In this document: one piece after another, positions 29,016-29,371 of the stretch | Layout of the letters: every line of letters begins with the position of its first letter | Numbering within the stretch: position 1 is the first letter of the stretch | NCBI GenBank assembly: GCA_015680635.1 | Contig: JAABOA010000060.1 | Span: 1-29,371 of the forward strand | Direction: 5' to 3' | DNA from: Lunasporangiospora selenospora | Taxonomy: Eukaryota > Mortierellomycota > Mortierellomycetes > Mortierellales > Mortierellaceae | DNA: 29,371 bases | The notes under the pieces: generated by a model | Database searches by the model: none | Seen by the model: the letters and a program-made list of their open reading frames with translations, nothing else | What the model was told of the DNA's origin: nothing | Made by a program: the position numbers and the translations under genes

Positions 29016-29371
29016 ACGAGGACTGGCTCGTCGGGATGATGTCTTTTGCATCCAGTTCATTTGTTATATGGGAATTCATTAAAACAGGGTTTGTAGTCTA
29101 TGAAATGATTGAGTATGGATGATGTAGCAATTGTAGCCATCGGTTTTAATGAGCTAGGATTTGTGACGAGCTAGACAGAACAACTGCTATCCCTTAAACC
29201 GTAAGGTTTAATAGGCAAATTTGCCAGTTAAAAATGAGAGTGAAAGAGTGAAAGAAAAGGTTAACATCCAATATTGAGTATGTGTTGAGGTGAGTTTGCT
29301 TGCATCTGCATTCATCGCTTACCAAAATGGGATAATTATTGTCGAGCTCCACACTCGACTTTGGGAGCTGA
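29016..29371. other. 3' flank, no gene seen
   Basis: An attaaaa element at about 29078-29084 could be the poly(A) signal of the reductase gene. The remaining ~290 bp is AT-rich with no supported gene to the window end. Confidence 0.5.

Overview
The window looks like nuclear DNA of a filamentous fungus, most likely an early-diverging one of the Mortierella type. The genes are split by many short GT-AG introns (mostly 60-200 nt), GC is moderate, polypyrimidine leaders are common, and there is a decayed Crinkler/AAA-ATPase-like gene of the kind expanded in Mortierellaceae and Glomeromycota. The genus is an inference from family knowledge; no marker sequence fixes it. Exon joins were read by eye from splice motifs, reading phase and match to remembered protein families.

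Layout from left to right. (1) 484-1059 (-): a small single-pass membrane protein, head-to-head with (2) 1264-2314 (+), a YbjQ/UPF0145 protein whose frame seems to need a 4-nt micro-exon. (3) 2663-6432 (+): VPS35, the retromer core subunit, with an acidic insertion. (4) 7223-10500 (+): mitochondrial malonyl-CoA:ACP transacylase (MCT1), with a long N-terminal extension and one intron of about 1.15 kb. (5) 10640-12430 (+): a broken Crinkler-like gene with an AAA-ATPase-like effector domain. (6) 12554-13589: an apparent composite element bounded by 9-bp inverted repeats. It carries the 3'-terminal ~540 nt of 28S rRNA in reverse orientation and an 11-bp minisatellite. (7) 13639-16343 (+): CCZ1, starting about 50 bp after that element. 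(8) 16504-17406 (-): an Arg/Ser-rich orphan protein. (9) 17916-20377 (-): a phenol-hydroxylase-type FAD monooxygenase. (10) 21569-24409 (-): TYW1, the wybutosine radical-SAM enzyme. (11) 25197-26867 (+): an orphan, probably nuclear protein. (12) 27576-29015 (+): an NADP-dependent MDR-family alkenal/enone reductase.

Most genes are ordinary housekeeping functions. VPS35 and CCZ1 both act in the Rab7 late-endosome pathway and lie about 7 kb apart, but nothing in the sequence shows that this is more than chance. MCT1 supplies mitochondrial type II fatty-acid (lipoate) synthesis. TYW1 makes the tricyclic guanosine of tRNA-Phe. The accessory, least-explained part is 10.5-13.6 kb. There an effector-like gene has decayed beside a chimeric element containing rRNA sequence, which now forms almost all of the upstream region of CCZ1.
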